64,000 nucleotides of DNA from contig JANRIC010000185.1 of NCBI GenBank assembly GCA_033765345.1, positions 1-64,000 of the forward strand. The letters run 5' to 3'. Under the pieces are notes generated by a model. It saw nothing but the letters and a program-made list of their open reading frames with translations. It was not told where the DNA came from and did not search any database. This stretch comes from JANRIC01 sp033765345. Lineage in GTDB: Bacteria; Bacteroidota; Bacteroidia; Cytophagales; Microscillaceae. Below, piece by piece: positions 17,697 through 26,700 of this stretch; position 1 is the stretch's first letter; every line of letters begins with the position of its first letter. The position numbers and the translations under genes were made by a program.

Positions 17697-18086
17697 TTAC
17701 CAAATCAGGCTAATATTATAATTTTTAAAAGCTTCATCTTTACCGATGATGGGCATCTGATGGTTTTGTGCTTGGGCAATAATCATCCTATCGAAGGGAT
17801 CTTTGTGATGAAAGGGCAAAGCTGAAAGTATAAAAGTAGCTTCCATCTCAATCGCTAACAATTCAATGGAGTCTTCCAGAAGTCTATATTTCAACTCTTG
17901 AAAAGAAAGTGGCAAAATAAGTTTGCCAATACTGATTTTGATAGCCATTTCCCACACAGAAACCACACTCAGAAAAATTTGATTCTTTCTGTCTTCTATC
18001 AGTTCTTTTGCAGTTTGAGAAAGTTGATTATCTCCGGACAAATACCAAAGCAGTGTATGTGTATCTATGATATATTTTTGCATCAT
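17697..18086 (-). CDS. PIN-domain toxin (VapC-like)
   Basis: A 129-residue PIN-domain ribonuclease, the toxin of a type II toxin-antitoxin pair. The acidic pocket is visible: Asp8 (in YIIDTHTLLW), Glu46 (in VSVWEMAIK), and Asp96 and Asp99 (in HHKDPFDR). The family commonly cleaves tRNA or other RNA, but the target here is unknown. The start (two consecutive ATGs) overlaps the antitoxin stop codon by 4 bp, so the two are translationally coupled. The intact motifs suggest a functional toxin. Confidence 0.93.
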   Translation of the reverse strand: MMQKYIIDTHTLLWYLSGDNQLSQTAKELIEDRKNQIFLSVVSVWEMAIKISIGKLILPLSFQELKYRLLEDSIELLAIEMEATFILSALPFHHKDPFDRMIIAQAQNHQMPIIGKDEAFKNYNISLIW

Positions 18087-18295
18087 TCAGGCATATAATC
18101 TTTAAAATCCTGTAATTCAGCATCAAAATCATCGGACATCTTAATACCTGGGCAGCTACCAAATCCGCCTCTTTTTTCATTTTCAGGCGTTTTTATCTGA
18201 TATTTACTCATCAAAAAGTCTAAAAAAAGCAGGGCTTCTTCTTTGGCTTTTTCGGGTAGCTGCGAAAACTGCTGTAATAAGAGTTGATTATCCAT
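18083..18295 (-). CDS. DUF2281-family antitoxin
   Basis: A 70-residue antitoxin partner of the PIN toxin. The N-terminal helix (DNQLLLQQFSQLPEKAKEEA) is typical of DUF2281, and the C-terminal tail, GIKMSDDFDAELQDFKDYM, is the conserved toxin-wrapping segment. I start at the ATG at 18295, because residues upstream are not conserved in the family. It is the first gene of a two-gene operon with a 4-bp overlap to the toxin. The complex probably represses its own promoter. Confidence 0.9.
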   Translation of the reverse strand: MDNQLLLQQFSQLPEKAKEEALLFLDFLMSKYQIKTPENEKRGGFGSCPGIKMSDDFDAELQDFKDYMPE

Positions 18296-18614
18296 ATAAC
18301 TAAGTATTTTTAGTTTTGATAGCAATCTAAGGATTATTGATTGAATATACAAGCGAAAAATCTTGTCATCCTGTCGTACAGACAGGAACTTTTTACAAAT
18401 TACGATTCGGTGAAATTAAACAAGTTCCTTGACAGGATGACAGGTTGGGGGGCTTAGCCTGACGGCTATGGTACAGACACGAACAACGGCAAATAGGCGG
18501 AAACAATCTAATTCCCTAGTCTGTGTGCCGCAGACCAGGGAGTACAAATTCTCAATTACCCACTAACCACTACCCACTACCCACTACCCATTAACCATTA
18601 ACCATTAACCATTC
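18296..18614. other. Intergenic stretch with a long inverted repeat and heptamers
   Basis: Between the antitoxin gene and the tolC-like gene there is no ORF. It contains a large imperfect hairpin (18364-18442) with outer arms TGTCATCCTGTC and GACAGGATGACA and inner arms AGGAACTT and AAGTTCCT; a decayed copy of the CCCTGGTCTGTG hairpin (18514-18540); and heptamer repeats (18559-18614: CCCACTA, CCCATTA, ACCATTA units) ending at the tolC-like stop codon. Confidence 0.8.
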
Positions 18615-19928
18615 TCAAAGCTCCGCATTGGCTTTTTGCCATTTGATCTGAGCCAGCAAATAGGTATACAAAGCCTCAAGGAGGTTATTTTGTGCTGTTT
18701 GAAGGCTGTATTCGGAGTTGCGGTAGTCAGCGTAGGTCAGATTGGCCTGATCAAGTTTGACCTTGTCTCCTTCCAGTACAGTTTGAGCCAATCGCAGATT
18801 TTCTTCGGCTAGTTTGAGGTTTTCGCTGGCATTCAGCCATTCTATACGCGCCGATTCAGCTTCATAATTCAGGTCAAGTGATAGTTTTGCCAAGTTATTC
18901 TCATTGATTTCCTGCCGGAGTTTGTATTCTTGCCGGGTCTGAGATTTGAGTCCACCGTCAAAAATAGGTATATCCGCCCGGATGCCCACATAGTTGTAGG
19001 TAGTCCAACTGTCTGATTCTGCCGGATTGAGGTTTTGGGAGAGTTGCTGTAGGCTAAAGTTTGCATAAGCTTTGACTGTCGGCAATCTTTTGTTGTTTTG
19101 GGCTGTGTAATTCAGTGCGTTGAGTTGCTTTTGCAGGTTTTCCTGTTTGAATTCCACCCTATTTTCAATTTGATTTTCCTGGGCTACTTCAGTTCTTGAC
19201 AAAAGCAACAAACTTTGGAGATTTTCCTTCACTTGGATCGGCGTATTTACGGGCAATCCGAGCTGATTAATCAGATTTTGTTTGTTTACGGCAAGCGTAT
19301 TTTTGTCATTTTGCAGAGCAATTCTGGCATTCTCCATATCGAGCGCAAAGCGGGCACGGTCTGAGGCAGTCAGATTGGCATTTTGGAATTTGACCTCGGC
19401 CTGTTGGTCATAGACCCGGCGACGTGCTACATTTTCCTGAGATAATTTTACCTTTTCTTCCTGGAGAAGCACTGCATAATACGCTTGTGCAATGGCAAGG
19501 CGAATGTCTATGCGGATTTTTTCCAGATTTTGCTCGGAAATTTGTTGGTTTAGCACAGCGACACTTTTATCGTTTTGATTATCGGGGCTGAAGATCGTCT
19601 GATCTACATTCAAGCCCACTGAAAAGTTAAACGGTGTACCAAAGCGGCTTCGGAGATCTCCCTGATCGGTTTGGATGACGTTTTGCTGGCGTTGCGTATT
19701 CCAGCGAAGGTCAGCAGTGCCGCTTACTTGGGGCAGGTTGCGTGTCTGAATTTTACTGAGTTCCTGTTGAGCAATGCGAATCAAAACCTGTTCATTTTTA
19801 AGGTCTAGTCGGTTTTTTTCGCCCAACTCAAGGGCTTCTTTCAGATTTATTTGTATAGTATCCGATTGGGCGGTTGCCTGCAATACGCCGAAGATGAGCA
19901 GGCACATCCCTAAACAATATCTTTTCAT
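18615..19928 (-). CDS. TolC-family outer membrane efflux protein
   Basis: A 437-residue outer membrane channel of the TolC/OEP family, forming the exit duct of the tripartite exporter encoded upstream. A signal peptide covers about residues 1-21 (MKRYCLGMCLLIFGVLQATA). The mature part has the duplicated coiled-coil hairpin pattern, with SLEEALELG-like starts (LKEALELGEKNRLDLKNEQ) and repeated LxLAxxxYxxAL helices such as EENLRLAQTVLEGDKVKLDQ. The length is normal. The start at 19928 gives the signal peptide; an upstream TTG is less likely. It is the last gene of a four-gene operon with ATPase, HlyD-type adaptor and permease. Confidence 0.95.
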   Translation of the reverse strand: MKRYCLGMCLLIFGVLQATAQSDTIQINLKEALELGEKNRLDLKNEQVLIRIAQQELSKIQTRNLPQVSGTADLRWNTQRQQNVIQTDQGDLRSRFGTPFNFSVGLNVDQTIFSPDNQNDKSVAVLNQQISEQNLEKIRIDIRLAIAQAYYAVLLQEEKVKLSQENVARRRVYDQQAEVKFQNANLTASDRARFALDMENARIALQNDKNTLAVNKQNLINQLGLPVNTPIQVKENLQSLLLLSRTEVAQENQIENRVEFKQENLQKQLNALNYTAQNNKRLPTVKAYANFSLQQLSQNLNPAESDSWTTYNYVGIRADIPIFDGGLKSQTRQEYKLRQEINENNLAKLSLDLNYEAESARIEWLNASENLKLAEENLRLAQTVLEGDKVKLDQANLTYADYRNSEYSLQTAQNNLLEALYTYLLAQIKWQKANAEL

Positions 19929-19965
19929 GGTTTTGTAAATATGCAAATTTAAATTTTATAAAAGA

Positions 19966-21090
19966 TTATCCTCTAAAGACCTGTGCCGGTTCCAGGCTGG
20001 TAATCCGCCGGATGGCAAACAAACTACCCAAAAAGGCAATCAGAAGCGTGACAAGAAAGAAAGTAATCTTCAGCCAAAGCGGATGCTCGAAGATGGTACC
20101 AGTATTGGCTATACCATTGCGGAAACCCTCTATCAGGAAATAGGCAATGGTAAAACCTACCACGGCAAAGATCATCGCCTGCGTCAGAATCAACCTTCGG
20201 AGGTATCCATTGGTAGCCCCGATGGCTTTGAGCGTACCATAATCACGGATACGATCGATGGCTGCCGAATAGAGCGTAAGTCCGATAATCACAAAACCCA
20301 CAATCAGGGCAAACACGATCAGCGTACCAAAAGAGATGGCAATCCCACTGGAAGATAAAACCGTGATGATGGTTTCTTTGGCAAATTCCTGACTATCCCA
20401 AGCTCTGACACCGCTGATTTCTTGATTGATCAGGGCGATGACTTGGGCGGGGTCAGCTCCTTTTTTCCAGGTGATCAAAAAGGCACTGGCTTTGCTGTTG
20501 GGCAAGTTAGCCAGGCTTCGGGCACGCTCAATGGTGGTAAATCCAAAAGCAGGGTTGGCAAATCCACGCACGCCCTTGGTCTGCCCAGCGATAAAAACCT
20601 GACGACCATTGATCTCAAAATAATCTCCTGGTTCGGCACCTCCGAGTGTATTTTTATCAAAATATTCTGTAAAGATAGCCCCATTCTGCACGAGTAGTTC
20701 GGGTTTGCCTATTACTACATTCCAGGGTCCTCCTGCAAAATCGGGGGCTTGAGTACCGATGATCCCAATTCCGGTAGATTTTCCATTGGCAAATTTTGCC
20801 GAACCCGAAACAAACACAAAAGGATAGACCTTTTCTACCCCATCAATAGATTCTATTTCACGTCCGAGGCGCATATCCAGCGTAGAGAGCGCATTGGCGT
20901 TGGTGGTTTTGTTGTCTACAACCCAGATATACTCACTATTATTGCGTACTAGCACTGACATGGCATTGATAAGAAAGATAAAAATACCTGTCTGCTGACC
21001 CACCAGGAAGACCGACATCACCACGCCGGCCAGAGCACCTATGGATTTGGGTTTGTCATAAAGAATGAATTTAAAAGCAGTTTTTAACAT
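19966..21090 (-). CDS. ABC transporter permease (FtsX-like, DevC type)
   Basis: A 374-residue inner-membrane permease of the FtsX/MacB superfamily, most like DevC. One membrane helix lies near the N terminus (GALAGVVMSVFLVGQQTGIF), followed by a large periplasmic domain (about 60-250) and three C-terminal helices (ISFGTLIVFALIVGFVIIGL; LTQAMIFAVVGFTIAYFLI; ITFFLVTLLIAFLGSLFAI). RIRDYGTLKAIGATNGYLRR is the cytoplasmic coupling motif. It is the third gene of the exporter operon, 37 bp upstream of the TolC gene, and should pair with the ATPase at 22162. The substrate is unknown; DevBCA exporters move glycolipids or other envelope molecules in cyanobacteria. Confidence 0.93.
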   Translation of the reverse strand: MLKTAFKFILYDKPKSIGALAGVVMSVFLVGQQTGIFIFLINAMSVLVRNNSEYIWVVDNKTTNANALSTLDMRLGREIESIDGVEKVYPFVFVSGSAKFANGKSTGIGIIGTQAPDFAGGPWNVVIGKPELLVQNGAIFTEYFDKNTLGGAEPGDYFEINGRQVFIAGQTKGVRGFANPAFGFTTIERARSLANLPNSKASAFLITWKKGADPAQVIALINQEISGVRAWDSQEFAKETIITVLSSSGIAISFGTLIVFALIVGFVIIGLTLYSAAIDRIRDYGTLKAIGATNGYLRRLILTQAMIFAVVGFTIAYFLIEGFRNGIANTGTIFEHPLWLKITFFLVTLLIAFLGSLFAIRRITSLEPAQVFRG

Positions 21091-21132
21091 CTTTGGGTGT
21101 ATTTAAATGAATGTTTTCATACGATCAAGGGC

Positions 21133-22068
21133 TTATTCAAATTCAATCACACATTCCACTCGGCTTCCGATGAGTACCTGTGCATTGGGGCTTAGTTCTA
21201 CCCTTACCTCTCTTACTCGGCGATCTTCTAGGTTGTCGGCTTGGTCGCTAAAGAGCGATTTTTTCTTTAAATAAGGAGAGGTAAAAATGATTTTACCGTC
21301 AGCGAGTTTTTTTTGGCTTCCCTGTGGGCGGATAAAGGCTTTTTGTCCGATTTTGACACGATCGGCGTAGAGTTCGTCCACTTCTGTAATAGCCATCAGT
21401 GCGCCTTCGGGGGCAAACTCGCCAATAGTGGTTTCATTTTTGACATTACTGCCCAGTTTGGTATCGATGGCCAGTACCATGCCTTTGGTAGGGGCTTTGA
21501 TGGCTTTTTTGGTCAATACTGTTTTTTGATAATTTAAATCTGCTTGCAGTTCACCGATTTTATTTTCTTGTTGAACCAAGTTTGCCTGGGCGGTTTCTAG
21601 TTCTTTGAGGAGATTTTCATAGTTAAACTTGCTATCATCCAGGGTTTGACGGGTAATCGCATTTCCTTCAAACATTTTTTGATTTCGCTCATAATTGATT
21701 CTTGCGTTTTCGAGGCGTACTTTGGCTGAAGCCAGGGTACCTCGAAAAGCTATGACAGCCGCTTGTTGGGTCGCAATTTTACTTTCTACTTGTCGGATTT
21801 GCGCCGTTTCTATGTCATTTTCCAATTGAACCAATACCTCCCCTTCGTCATAACTTTCATTTTCTTTGGCATAAATCGCACTTACAATGCCGTTGCTTTC
21901 CGCATTGAGGGGCAGTATCTTACCCAAAGGCTCGATGGTTGCTATCCCGACTACCCGACTCAGCGAATTTTCCAGTTTTTGAGGAGGGGTACTGAGTTGA
22001 GGTTTTTCTGCTTGTTTTGAGCAAGCAAAAAGGAATACAAAAAGAGTAAAACAAAATAGATTTCTCAT
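21133..22068 (-). CDS. HlyD-family periplasmic adaptor lipoprotein
   Basis: A 311-residue membrane-fusion protein (HlyD/DevB type) linking the permease and the TolC channel. It is a lipoprotein: MRNLFCFTLFVFLFAC has a lipobox at Cys16. The biotinyl-lipoyl half domains (GIATIEPLGKILPLNAESNG; GMVLAIDTKLGSNVKNE) flank a coiled-coil hairpin (about 90-180). I start at the ATG at 22068, which gives a proper lipoprotein signal; nine upstream codons are not needed. It lies between the ATPase gene (93 bp upstream) and the permease gene (42 bp downstream). Confidence 0.94.
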   Translation of the reverse strand: MRNLFCFTLFVFLFACSKQAEKPQLSTPPQKLENSLSRVVGIATIEPLGKILPLNAESNGIVSAIYAKENESYDEGEVLVQLENDIETAQIRQVESKIATQQAAVIAFRGTLASAKVRLENARINYERNQKMFEGNAITRQTLDDSKFNYENLLKELETAQANLVQQENKIGELQADLNYQKTVLTKKAIKAPTKGMVLAIDTKLGSNVKNETTIGEFAPEGALMAITEVDELYADRVKIGQKAFIRPQGSQKKLADGKIIFTSPYLKKKSLFSDQADNLEDRRVREVRVELSPNAQVLIGSRVECVIEFE

Positions 22069-22161
22069 GGTGTTTGAATAAAATAAGGGATCCATAGTTT
22101 TAGTAAATAAAGTATTTTTTACCAGGAATAAGACATGGATAAAAATCCAGCTTTCTTTATG

Positions 22162-22845
22162 TTAGTGACTAAAATCATTTACTTGAGTGACCACTCCATT
22201 ATTGACCTCCACGATCTTATGGGCATAACGCTTTAATCGTGGATCGTGGGTTACTACGGCTACGGCCTTTCCGTCATCGGCAAGGTCACGCAGTTCTCCC
22301 ATCACTACCTCAAGGGCATTTTTATCCAGTGAGGCTGTGGGTTCATCGCACAAAATCAGTTTGGGATTGGTGACCAATGCCCGGGCAATCGCAATGCGCT
22401 GCTGCTGTCCACCGGAGAGTTGTTTGGGCAAATTGCGCTTCCGATCGGTCATCCCTACAATACGCAAAGCTTCGGCGGTACGCTTACGGGCTGTCCCGCT
22501 TCCTAGCCCTTGTAGCTTGAGGGGCATCATTACATTTTCTTCGGCGGTAAGGGGTGCCAAGAGATTAAAATTCTGAAATACAAAACCGATCGTATGAAGC
22601 CGAAGCTTTGCGAGCTTATTTTGGCTCATTCGATTGACCTCCTGACCGTCTACCCATAGCCGACCTTCAGTAGGGTAAATCACGCAGCCCAGCAATGATA
22701 GCAAGGTGGTTTTCCCCGAACCCGAAGGACCGATGATTAATAAAAGTTCACCTTCCTGAATCTCTAGCGAGGTTTTTTGAAGAGCCACAATTTGCTGGTC
22801 TCCGATTTGATAGATTTTATTGACATCTTCCAAACGTGCGATCAT
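22162..22845 (-). CDS. ABC transporter ATP-binding protein (DevA/LolD type)
   Basis: A 227-residue ATPase of the MacB/LolD/DevA class that powers the exporter. All motifs are present: Walker A GPSGSGKTT at about 39-47, the Q-loop in FVFQNFNLL, the signature LSGGQQQR, Walker B ILCDEPTASLD and the switch His in VVTHD. It is the first gene of the four-gene operon and divergent from the MarR-family regulator. A minus-strand -7 box, TAAGTTTG (22868-22875), and the palindrome ATTACGTAAT (22883-22892) lie upstream, so MarR control of the exporter is likely but inferred. Confidence 0.95.
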   Translation of the reverse strand: MIARLEDVNKIYQIGDQQIVALQKTSLEIQEGELLLIIGPSGSGKTTLLSLLGCVIYPTEGRLWVDGQEVNRMSQNKLAKLRLHTIGFVFQNFNLLAPLTAEENVMMPLKLQGLGSGTARKRTAEALRIVGMTDRKRNLPKQLSGGQQQRIAIARALVTNPKLILCDEPTASLDKNALEVVMGELRDLADDGKAVAVVTHDPRLKRYAHKIVEVNNGVVTQVNDFSH

Positions 22846-22867
22846 AAAATTTCTAAGATTAGATATG

Positions 22868-22892
22868 CAAACTTATTATACAATTACGTAAT
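22868..22892 (-). promoter_or_regulatory. Candidate exporter promoter and MarR operator
   Basis: On the minus strand TAAGTTTG (22868-22875) fits the -7 consensus TAnnTTTG, about 22 bp upstream of the ATPase gene. The 10-bp palindrome ATTACGTAAT (22883-22892) sits in the expected spacer between the -33 and -7 boxes, a good place for repression by the adjacent MarR protein. Confidence 0.4.
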
Positions 22893-22952
22893 AAATTTAT
22901 GCAATATTAATACGTTTTTGTATAAATAACAACAATTTAATTTTTTTTTCTG

Positions 22953-22960
22953 TAAATTTG
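22953..22960 (+). promoter_or_regulatory. Candidate -7 box of the marR-type gene
   Basis: TAAATTTG matches the Bacteroidota -7 consensus and lies 30 bp upstream of the ATG. No clear -33 TTTG was seen 19-21 bp upstream. Confidence 0.45.
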
Positions 22961-22990
22961 TTGCGGGATTGTAATAAAAAAAAGAAAACT

Positions 22991-23665
22991 ATGGATTCAA
23001 GAGACAAATTAGTAGAGATGGTGAATCAGTTTCACACTTATTTAGCGCATAACCCAGAGGCAGAAATAGAGGATTTTTGCAGATTTTATTTATTGAAGGG
23101 GCAGAAGCATCTTGTAGATGCAGATACTTCGGCAGAGTACGCCCGAGAGCGGCATCTGACTGCTGATTTTTTTGATACTCCTTTCACCATCGAGGGGCAA
23201 TTGGGAAAAGCCCTGGGCAGATTGACTAAATTTTCATTTATGTATTCCCGTAAAGGTCTAACATCTTTGGGTCTTAATAATCTAGAGGATTTCGTATACC
23301 TGGTAACTATCTTCGAGCATGGAACTCCTAAAAAAAGCGAAATCATTCACAAAAACCTTTCAGAATTTTCCTCAGGCATAGAGGTAATCAAAAGATTAAA
23401 AAATTTGGATTTGTTGTATGAATTTCCTGATGAAGACGACCGCCGCTCGAGGCGCGTAGGGCTTACGCCAAAAGGCATGGAAGTACTCAGGGCTTGTTTT
23501 CCTTTGATGACACAAATCGCCTATATGACTTTTGGGGATCTGATGCCAGAAGAAAAAGAAATGATTCTCCACATTTTTAGCAAGTTAGACAAAAAACACA
23601 GCGATATGTATGACCGTACCAAACAAAAAACTTTTCAGGAGATTTTGGAAATATTCCAGCAATAA
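22991..23665 (+). CDS. MarR-family transcriptional regulator
   Basis: A 224-residue winged-helix regulator. The core (about 95-190) has the MarR layout: GLNNLEDFVYLVTIFEHGTP, recognition helix SEIIHKNLSEFSSGIEVIKR, and the wing DDRRSRRVGLTPKG. The N terminus carries extra helices (about 70 residues) compared with small MarR proteins. I use the ATG at 22991; the upstream TTG overlaps the -7 box and is unlikely. It is divergent from the exporter operon and probably represses it in response to a small molecule. A bidirectional hairpin separates it from the convergent dnaB. Confidence 0.88.
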   Translation: MDSRDKLVEMVNQFHTYLAHNPEAEIEDFCRFYLLKGQKHLVDADTSAEYARERHLTADFFDTPFTIEGQLGKALGRLTKFSFMYSRKGLTSLGLNNLEDFVYLVTIFEHGTPKKSEIIHKNLSEFSSGIEVIKRLKNLDLLYEFPDEDDRRSRRVGLTPKGMEVLRACFPLMTQIAYMTFGDLMPEEKEMILHIFSKLDKKHSDMYDRTKQKTFQEILEIFQQ

Positions 23666-23687
23666 GCCTTCATTTGCCTAAAATGCT

Positions 23688-23721
23688 GCCTTTTTAGCAG
23701 GTATACCCCAACTAAAAAGGC
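23688..23721. terminator. Bidirectional terminator between marR-type gene and dnaB
   Basis: GCCTTTTTAG (23688-23697) pairs with CTAAAAAGGC (23712-23721). The two genes are convergent and the right arm covers the dnaB stop codon. T-rich arms on either strand fit termination in both directions. Confidence 0.65.
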
Positions 23722-26700
23722 GGTTCGTCATCCGTTCGGGCAGCAGGCGGATTGTTAAAGTTACCGTTTCCGGTCGGATTGGCCTTGCTTGAAAAGGTTA
23801 TGGTTTTGCCTTTGTGGTCATTGGATTCATTACTGCGAAACTCATCGCCTTCCAGGTTTCCAAATTTGGTGTACTTCCCAATGAATTTAAGCTTTACATC
23901 CGCCAGCGAGCCATTTCGGTGTTTGGCAATGATGACCTCACCCACTCCGGCAGTAGGATTGCCTTCCATATCCTGCGTAATACCGTAATACTCAGGTCGA
24001 TAAAGAAATAACACGATGTCAGCGTCTTGCTCGATTGAGTTGTGTGTCACAACATCATTTGCTACAAAGTTATGAACTTTATCTACCGTAGCATCATATA
24101 CATCTTCTATACCTAAGGGAGTAATGGCTACAATTTCATCCCAAAGGAGATCGGATTCGGCGAGATGTTTAATTTTCTGAAAAGGAAGCACCTGATGAAA
24201 TATTCTATTCATCCTTTCTCTTGATATTCCATTATTAAATATAGCGAAGCCTGCATATTGCATTTCCATTTTATTATAAAAAGTTCTCCAACTGATTCCT
24301 TGAATATTTTTATAATATTCTATTACTTCTTTCCATACCTCTTGGGGAATGACATCATAGTTTGGATTTGCTTCAATCTTGCTTAAAGCCTGAATCATTT
24401 CATTCCTAAGAACACCTCTTTCTCCATAACTATTTACCTTTTGTAAAAATGCTACTTGATTTGTCACACCAGTTACGTGAACCGAGTACATCGTGCGATA
24501 CCCTTTTTTGGATTCAAGTGATTTTATGGAATTTTGAATTCCCAGTCTGATAAGTAAATGTTGTACTTGTTGCGCCAGAATTTTACTGGAAGTACTATAA
24601 TAAATGGCAGTAGATTTATTCCTATTTTTTAATTCTTTCCAACTAATATTCCCATCGGTAGCCCAGAGATGATGTAAAAACAGGGCAATACGGCTTTCGT
24701 CACATTGAAAAAGAGCTTTGGGCAGTTGTTTTTCGGGGGCACGTACTCGATCCAAACCAAGCCTGTTGTACCAGTCGGTAATAGGATGTTTTTTACCATG
24801 AGTCAGTCGATAAGGTGATCTGAGATAGGTGTGCCACCAGTTTTCCTGTCGAACTATGTGGCCTTCTATTCCAAAAAGTTCTTTGGCTGCTTGATTAACT
24901 ACCTCGATATTGGCAGGGTCGGCACTGGTGTAATGATAGGGTTGTTTGGGTAAAATACAGCCGTCTCCGATTAAATGCGCCAAAAGAATCAGTTCTTGCT
25001 CTGAGAGAGGATTGGACGGTTTTTGGATATTAATTTTTCGGGGAACTGCAATTTTATCTCCTACTTGTAATTTATCTAAGCTCATCCAACCGGATAATTT
25101 AAGAAAGGGATGGTTTGCACTGGCTTTGATGGATCTTCCGCTTCGGGTTTGAAGTTCAAAAACCTGTTTTTTACCTGAATAAAAGACCTTGACCATGTTT
25201 TCAGGGTTTAGCTTGTAGTTTTCATCTACTCCCAGACAAGTGATATTTTCTTGTTGTGTTCTTTCTGCCAATTCTTTGATGGGGGTCAATTCACCAGTTT
25301 GAGCATTCAGAATGAGCGTATCCCCGGTAAGGCATCCCGATTCCCTCAAATCCGAAAGTTGGGGTCTTTTATCACCGCCACGGGTTTCTACGGCACGACT
25401 TAGCTGAGAGAGTGCTATGACGGGCACGTTGAGTTCTTTGGCGATATTTTTCAGGTTTCGGGAGATGGTGGCGATTTCTTGTTCGCGGTTGCCTTGCATA
25501 CCTTTGCCTGTGCCCACGGTCATCAGTTGGAGATAATCCACGATGATTAGTTGGATGTCGTGTTGAGCTTTCAGACGGCGACATTTGGCACGGAGCTCTA
25601 GCACAGAAAGAGCTGGAGTATCGTCAATAAAGATGGGGGCTTCGGAGATTTTGGTGGTTTTCTGATAGAGTTGCTGCCATTCATATTCCTCCAGTTTTCC
25701 GATTTTGATTTTGTTTCCTTCCAATTCGGCTTCGGCTGAGATCAGACGATTGACAAGCTGTAACTCAGACATTTCGAGGGAGAAAAAGGCCACTGGACTG
25801 TTAAAATCCACCGCAGCATTGCGTAATGCCGAAAGACTAAAGGCTGTATTGTGCGTCACGGTCATATCTGCGAGTAGGAAAAGCCCGTCGCCGTCCAGCT
25901 CAAAGCCACAGTAGCGGTCTACTTGGTCGTAGACTACCTCGATATCGGTCAGTTGCCAGCTTTGAGGTAGATTCCAGGCGGCAGCTTTTTTAGCGGGGTC
26001 TTGAACCGGGATTTTGTCCAGGTCGCCCTGCAACAACAATTGGCAGGCTTTATTCCCTGATTGCAAAGAAGTTCGCAAGCCAAGTGTATCGCTGAGGAAT
26101 TTGACCTGAGATGCCAGGGCTTCGTTTTCAAAGGTAAGTTGATACGTTTGTTCTTCTATCAAATATTCTCCCAATGTATCTACCAAAGCGGCTAACAGAC
26201 GCAGGCGATTTTCAGTAGAATTTAAAATATATGCTTGAGGAATGGGTTTGTTTTGGACTTGCAGTGCAGTTTGTGTACAGGAATGATTTTCTTCAAAAGC
26301 CCAATGATCCACAGTGGGAGACACAGCTACTTGAGTGACTAGGGCATAAGGGTCAATTTCGGTAACTTGCTCAGTAAACTCTATCGCCGTTTTATAACCC
26401 AGGCAATTTGCTTTAAAATCATCGGATTTTTCCAAAAAATCTTTGACGGAGATATTTAAAATGCTGTATTCGTTGCTTGGTTTTTTATATTGTAGAGAGA
26501 GGATATGGCTTTCATTCACTCGGTAATCCAGGGCATTTTGTTGGCGTATCCAGTACATCTTTTCCCAGCCGGAACCCAGCGAAAGTACTAGGCGAGGTTT
26601 GGAATCAGGTCCCATCAGCAGATCACCGATGCGGATATTTTGGGCTTCTTGGAGGCTTCCGTCGTACATCAGCACGAGGGTTTCGGGAGCAAGGCACTTA

